The notes under the pieces were generated by a model. It did not search any database, was not told the origin of the DNA, and saw nothing but the letters and a program-made list of their open reading frames with translations. The position numbers and the translations under genes are program-made. 42,160 bases of DNA from positions 1 to 42,160 of the IMG/VR virus record IMGVR_UViG_3300037189_003672, one strand, 5' to 3'. Each line of letters begins with the position of its first letter. Position 1 is the first letter of the stretch. Below, piece by piece: positions 38,877-42,160 of this stretch. This DNA is from a virus.

Positions 38877-39872
38877 ATGTTGATTGATGTACCTGCAGTA
38901 TTAGTAGGTCTTGGTATTGACCACTCGGAGCGTGGGGCAGAGGCACTTGCACTCTGCCCCATGCACGAGCGTAGAACTGGCAAGCCAGATGGCAATCCAT
39001 CCTGGTCTATCAACCTAGACACTGGACAGCACATTTGTTTTTCCTGTGGGTACAAGGGCAACTTAATCCAGTTAGTCTGTGACGTAAACGAGTTTTACAC
39101 CAGCACTTGGGGTGAAGTAGACGGCAGAGATTACGCTGCTGGACAAGCTTGGATTTCTAATGTTTCGGAAATTCCACTAGAGGTATTGCTCAAGATGGTG
39201 CAGTCCTTGCCTACCTACTCTGAGCCTATTCCAAAGCCCCTAGAGATGTCTGAAGCTCGCCTTGCAGTGTTTACTGAGCCCCCTCAGGAAGCCCTAGAAT
39301 CTCGTAACCTAACACTTGCTTCAGCTCAGGCTTACGGCGTCCTGTGGGACCCAAAGAAAGCTACCTGGATACTGCCTATCCGTGACCCCCACTTCCACCG
39401 TTTAATGGGTTGGCAAGAAAAGGGCACAGTAAACCGCACGTTCTTTAATCGACCTGCTGGACTTCAGCGGTCTAAGACTTTATTTGGAATTGAGAATCAA
39501 AATGAAGAAACGCTTATCGTGGTCGAAAGTCCTCTTGACTGTTTGGTTCTTCACAGCATGGGAATTACTGGTGCTGTCGCCCTTTGTGGGTCATCACTAA
39601 GCGAGGCTCAAATCAAGTTGATTCGTGCATCAGACAAGATTATTGCTGCGTTTGATAACGATGCCGCTGGTCGCAAAGCCAGCAAAGAACTTCTTGAGTT
39701 TGGTCGCAAATACGGACTAAACCTATTCTTTTTCAACTATGGTAGTAGTGGTAAGAAAGACCCTGGAGAAATGACTTACGAGGAAATTCAATGGGGATTG
39801 CAGAACGCCAAGTCCTCAATCTTAGGTGAAAACGCTTATGTTCAAGGGAACACTCAAACCGTATCAAGTTGA
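38877..39872 (+). CDS. DnaG-like primase (zinc finger and Toprim)
   Basis: 331 residues from ATG 38877, with GGAG 6 bases upstream and only 2 bases after the helicase stop. A CHC2-type zinc finger is visible at C27-x2-H30 and C54-x2-C57 (LCPMHERR ... HICFSCGYKGNL). The Toprim catalytic part has E217 (VVESPLDCLVL) and D260/D262 (AFDNDAAGRKA), which bind the metal. The linker around 130-200 (PKKATWILPIRDPHFH) is shorter than in bacterial DnaG. It would make RNA primers for the helicase complex. An extra C-terminal helicase-binding domain is not apparent. Confidence 0.9.
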   Translation: MLIDVPAVLVGLGIDHSERGAEALALCPMHERRTGKPDGNPSWSINLDTGQHICFSCGYKGNLIQLVCDVNEFYTSTWGEVDGRDYAAGQAWISNVSEIPLEVLLKMVQSLPTYSEPIPKPLEMSEARLAVFTEPPQEALESRNLTLASAQAYGVLWDPKKATWILPIRDPHFHRLMGWQEKGTVNRTFFNRPAGLQRSKTLFGIENQNEETLIVVESPLDCLVLHSMGITGAVALCGSSLSEAQIKLIRASDKIIAAFDNDAAGRKASKELLEFGRKYGLNLFFFNYGSSGKKDPGEMTYEEIQWGLQNAKSSILGENAYVQGNTQTVSS

Positions 39873-41397
39873 AGCAGTAACTAAGATGGTGGACCAAAAA
39901 ACTATTTTGGTTGCCTATGAAATGGGTCTAGGTAAAACACCTATGACTATTGCTGCAATCGAGCAACTAAAGCCCAAGAGAACTCTAGTACTTTGTTTGG
40001 CATCTCTTAAATACCAGTGGCAAAAAGAAATATCTAAATTTAGCGATTCAAATGCTTTAGTAATTGACGGCAACAAAACACAACGAGATAAGCAGTATTC
40101 TCAGGTAAACAATTACGACTACGTAATCATGAACTACGAACAAGTAGTCAACGATTGGGAAATGCTAAAGAACTTAGAGTTTGATGCCATGGTTTGCGAT
40201 GAAGCTACCGCTATCAAAGGCTTTAAAGCTAAGCGAGCAAAGAAGGTAAAAGAGCTCGGTAAAAAAGTAGCGATTAGATTTGCTCTGACGGGTACTCCAG
40301 TAGAGAATGGCAAGCCAGAAGAAATCTACTCCATCATGCAGTTTGTAGAGCCCAAGGCTCTGGGACGTTTTGATATCTTTGACAAAACATTTATTGTGCG
40401 TAATCACTTTGGTGGCGTACAAAGATACACCAATCTTCCAACACTGCATAACACTGTAATGAAATACGCCGTGCGTAAATCTCAGCAAGATGATGATGTT
40501 AAGCCATATCTACCAGATGCAGTGTATCGAGAGCCAATTGTAATCAAGCTAGATGGTGCTGGACAAAAACTTTATAACCATATAGCCACAGACCTATTGG
40601 TATTACTAACCGAAGCTAGTGAAACATTTGGAAGTAACTTTAGTCTGGCTGCTCATTACGGGCAGGCGTACAACCCAAATGACCCAGCCAATGAACTACG
40701 TGGCGAAGTAATGTCAAGAATTTCGGCATTACGTATGCTGTGTTCTAGCCCCGAAGTACTAAAGCTCAGTGCTTTAAATTTCAGTATGCACAATGGAAAA
40801 GGCAGTGCGTATATCCATTCCCTAGGTGACCTGTTGCATGGAGTATCAAAAACTCCTAAGCTAGACGCAGCAGTTAAATATCTAGAGGAGCACCTGGACA
40901 TCGATGATACCTACAAAGCCGTTGTTTTCACCTCCTACCTTGACTCTGTGGGAGAGCTCGTCGATAGACTTAATGCTAAAGGCTATGGGGCAGTTGCGTA
41001 CACAGGCGAAATGAACGCAGTAAAGAAGGAAGATGCAAAAGTTAAGTTTCAAACTCGCAGTCACATTCGTGTTCTGGTTAGTAGCGATGCTGGTGGCTAT
41101 GGTGTCGATTTACCTCAGGCTAACCTTCTGCTCAACTACGACCAACCTTGGTCCTCAGGGCTTGCAGTGCAACGTAATGGTCGTATCAACAGAACCTCCA
41201 GTACCTGGTCAACCATTACAATACAAGATATCCTGGTAAAAGATTCTATTGAACAACGTCAGTGGGATATGCTAAAACAGAAGAGCAACATTGCTGGAGC
41301 AATTCTTGATGGCACAGGAATTAACGATAAAGGCGGAGTTGACATGACAGTAGGAAGTCTGCTAAAGTTTCTTACACAGAAAGTAATAGGAGGATAA
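39838..41397 (+). CDS. SNF2/DEAD-type helicase-like ATPase
   Basis: 519 residues from ATG 39838, with AGGTGA 8 bases before; GTG 39826 is an alternative. It overlaps the primase by 35 bases. Motif I EMGLGKT (K33), motif II DEAT (D121-T124, VCDEATAIKG), motif III LTGTPVENG, and the C-terminal half with motif V (SDAGGYGVDLPQANLLLNYD) and motif VI (QRNGRINRTSSTWSTI) define an SNF2-type superfamily 2 ATPase. Such phage proteins remodel DNA or act in recombination or repair (as T4 UvsW does). The substrate here is unknown. Confidence 0.88.
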   Translation: MFKGTLKPYQVEAVTKMVDQKTILVAYEMGLGKTPMTIAAIEQLKPKRTLVLCLASLKYQWQKEISKFSDSNALVIDGNKTQRDKQYSQVNNYDYVIMNYEQVVNDWEMLKNLEFDAMVCDEATAIKGFKAKRAKKVKELGKKVAIRFALTGTPVENGKPEEIYSIMQFVEPKALGRFDIFDKTFIVRNHFGGVQRYTNLPTLHNTVMKYAVRKSQQDDDVKPYLPDAVYREPIVIKLDGAGQKLYNHIATDLLVLLTEASETFGSNFSLAAHYGQAYNPNDPANELRGEVMSRISALRMLCSSPEVLKLSALNFSMHNGKGSAYIHSLGDLLHGVSKTPKLDAAVKYLEEHLDIDDTYKAVVFTSYLDSVGELVDRLNAKGYGAVAYTGEMNAVKKEDAKVKFQTRSHIRVLVSSDAGGYGVDLPQANLLLNYDQPWSSGLAVQRNGRINRTSSTWSTITIQDILVKDSIEQRQWDMLKQKSNIAGAILDGTGINDKGGVDMTVGSLLKFLTQKVIGG

Positions 41398-41398
41398 C

Positions 41399-41533
41399 AT
41401 GGCAAAAGCAAAAGGCGGCAAGCCAGTAGCCCCAGTATCAAAAGGGCCAGACCGTCAAAACGGTAAAGCATTTAAGAAGCGTCCAAAAGTATTTGACCCA
41501 GTAAAGGGTCGTCTAGTAACGAAGGCGAAGTAA
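41399..41533 (+). CDS. Tiny basic protein (44 residues)
   Basis: 44 residues: MAKAKGGKPVAPVSKGPDRQ, a basic middle (NGKAFKKRPKVF) and an end DPVKGRLVTKAK. AGGAGGATA lies just before the ATG, one base after the preceding stop, and the next gene starts 1 base after its stop. It is very basic and unstructured-looking, similar in character to the small island at 18505-19681. Unknown function. Confidence 0.6.
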   Translation: MAKAKGGKPVAPVSKGPDRQNGKAFKKRPKVFDPVKGRLVTKAK

Positions 41534-41534
41534 G

Positions 41535-41978
41535 ATGGCACAAGTAGCTCCAGAAGAAGGTCGTAAGTTCTATGACCCAGAAGATTTTCTAACTCAGGTA
41601 CGAGAGTATGTACGTGCCAAGCAAGCAATTGATTCGCTAGACAAGCGAGCCAAAGAACTTCGTGATGTACTCATGGAGGCTATTGACCTACAGGGTGAAG
41701 AAGACTCCAACGGAAACATTGTTCTGCCTCTAGAGTCTGTAGTTGATGGTGTGCTTTCTCTCGAGAAGCAGCGTCGTGTCAGTCGTAAGCTAAATGAAGA
41801 GCTTGCTGAAAGTATCATTGATGAAAAGGGTATTGGCGACAGTATCTACGAGATGAAGCGAGTAATCAATGAAGAGGCCCTAATGGCTGCTTATTACAAT
41901 GACCAAATTACCGAAGAGGAACTTGACAGCATGTTCCCTAGTAATGTAACCTGGGCTCTAAGGACTTCAAAGAAGTAA
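41535..41978 (+). CDS. Helical acidic protein of unknown function
   Basis: 147 residues. Two helical stretches, FYDPEDFLTQVREYVRAKQA with IDSLDKRAKELRDVLMEA, and VSRKLNEELAESIIDEKGI, flank a short beta hairpin (SNGNIVLPLESVVDGVLSLE). The C-terminus (ITEEELDSMFPSNVTWALRT) is acidic. A coiled-coil or partner-binding role is possible. It has the look of conserved small proteins next to replication genes in actinophages and aquatic phages, but I cannot name the family. Confidence 0.65.
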   Translation: MAQVAPEEGRKFYDPEDFLTQVREYVRAKQAIDSLDKRAKELRDVLMEAIDLQGEEDSNGNIVLPLESVVDGVLSLEKQRRVSRKLNEELAESIIDEKGIGDSIYEMKRVINEEALMAAYYNDQITEEELDSMFPSNVTWALRTSKK

Positions 41979-41980
41979 TT

Positions 41981-42160
41981 ATGCCAGGTATGCGTAGCGA
42001 TGAAGATATCCTTAGAGCTTTTGATGGATTAGATTTCGTCCCAGGTTCTAAGAAAAAGCGTCGTGACGATAACCCAGTTGCCCAGAAGAAGCGTAAGCTA
42101 GCTGCTGGGGAAACTAATGGTTGGGATGAAAACCCAATTATTAAAACGCTTTTTGGAAAG
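41981..42160 (+). CDS. Unknown protein, N-terminal 60 residues (cut by window end)
   Basis: The frame from ATG 41981 is open to the end of the window. It begins MPGMRSDEDILRAFDGLDFV, then a basic stretch (GSKKKRRDDNPVAQKKRKL) and GWDENPIIKTLFGK. The length and function are unknown. It lies 2 bases after the preceding stop, so it belongs to the replication operon. Confidence 0.6.
   Translation, partial: MPGMRSDEDILRAFDGLDFVPGSKKKRRDDNPVAQKKRKLAAGETNGWDENPIIKTLFGK

Noticed and set aside
39826-39837. GTG 39826 as start of the SNF2-type gene
   Set aside because: ATG 39838 has the better placed AGGTGA; both differ by four residues only, so the choice is not decisive.
1-42160. tRNA, integrase, attachment site or lysogeny genes
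   Set aside because: No tRNA-like cloverleaf was seen in the intergenic gaps, and no integrase or repressor cluster was recognised; the single winged-helix protein alone does not show a temperate life style.

Overview
This window is a stretch of a tailed double-stranded DNA phage genome (Caudoviricetes) with a contractile tail (myovirus morphology). The decisive genes are a tail sheath (20894-22507), a gp19-type tail tube (22522-23172), a long tape measure protein (24166-26541) and a P2/T4-type baseplate set (hub, LysM-like protein, gp25-like, gpJ/gp6-like, OB-fold spike and gpI-like proteins, 28121-35048). All genes I accept are on the + strand and packed with very short gaps or 1-11 nt overlaps, usually TAATG or ATGA junctions, which suggests long translationally coupled operons. 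Terminase, portal and protease genes are not in the window; they probably lie to the left. The host cannot be fixed from the sequence. The composition looks mid-range and slightly AT-rich by eye, GTG starts are common, and several proteins resemble families I know from aquatic phages, so an aquatic bacterial host (perhaps a mid-GC actinobacterium) is only a guess.

Layout: 1-906 is the end of the major capsid gene and a small head-associated gene, closed by a strong terminator (924-974). 1031-2089 is a neck-like or structural protein. 2089-15299 is an unusually large fibre/adhesin cassette: collagen-like proteins, a protein made of about 20-residue repeats, domains like the N-terminus of the Mtd receptor-binding protein, a 1093-residue adhesin, glycine-rich proteins, and a LamG-type lectin. 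It ends at a terminator (15344-15373). 15434-18505 holds further fibre genes, one with InlB-type repeats, wrapped around a neck-like gene. 18505-19681 is an island of five tiny lysine-rich genes, one an HNH nuclease-like protein, closed by a terminator (19700-19726). 19799-24166 holds tail completion, sheath, tube and a gp26-like tail chaperone whose C-terminal extension appears to need a +1 ribosomal frameshift. 24166-35048 holds tape measure, hub, baseplate and another fibre/gpI pair. 35058-35525 holds a membrane protein and a winged-helix protein. A 107-bp AT-rich control region with two back-to-back palindromes (35574-35620) then leads into the replication module: a protein of unknown function, a DnaC-like loader, a SWIM zinc-finger protein, an unknown protein, a DnaB-like helicase, a DnaG-like primase, an SNF2-type ATPase and three small or unknown genes, the last cut by the window end.

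How it works together: structural genes build a capsid and contractile tail with an unusually rich set of putative receptor-binding modules. The replication module looks self-contained for helicase loading, unwinding and priming. The best candidates for undescribed biology are: the likely UUU-C +1 frameshift in a gp26-family chaperone; a short intergenic element repeated upstream of three structural genes with a covarying dyad; the twin palindromes at the late/early boundary; competing hairpins over the helicase ribosome binding site; and the basic small-protein island.
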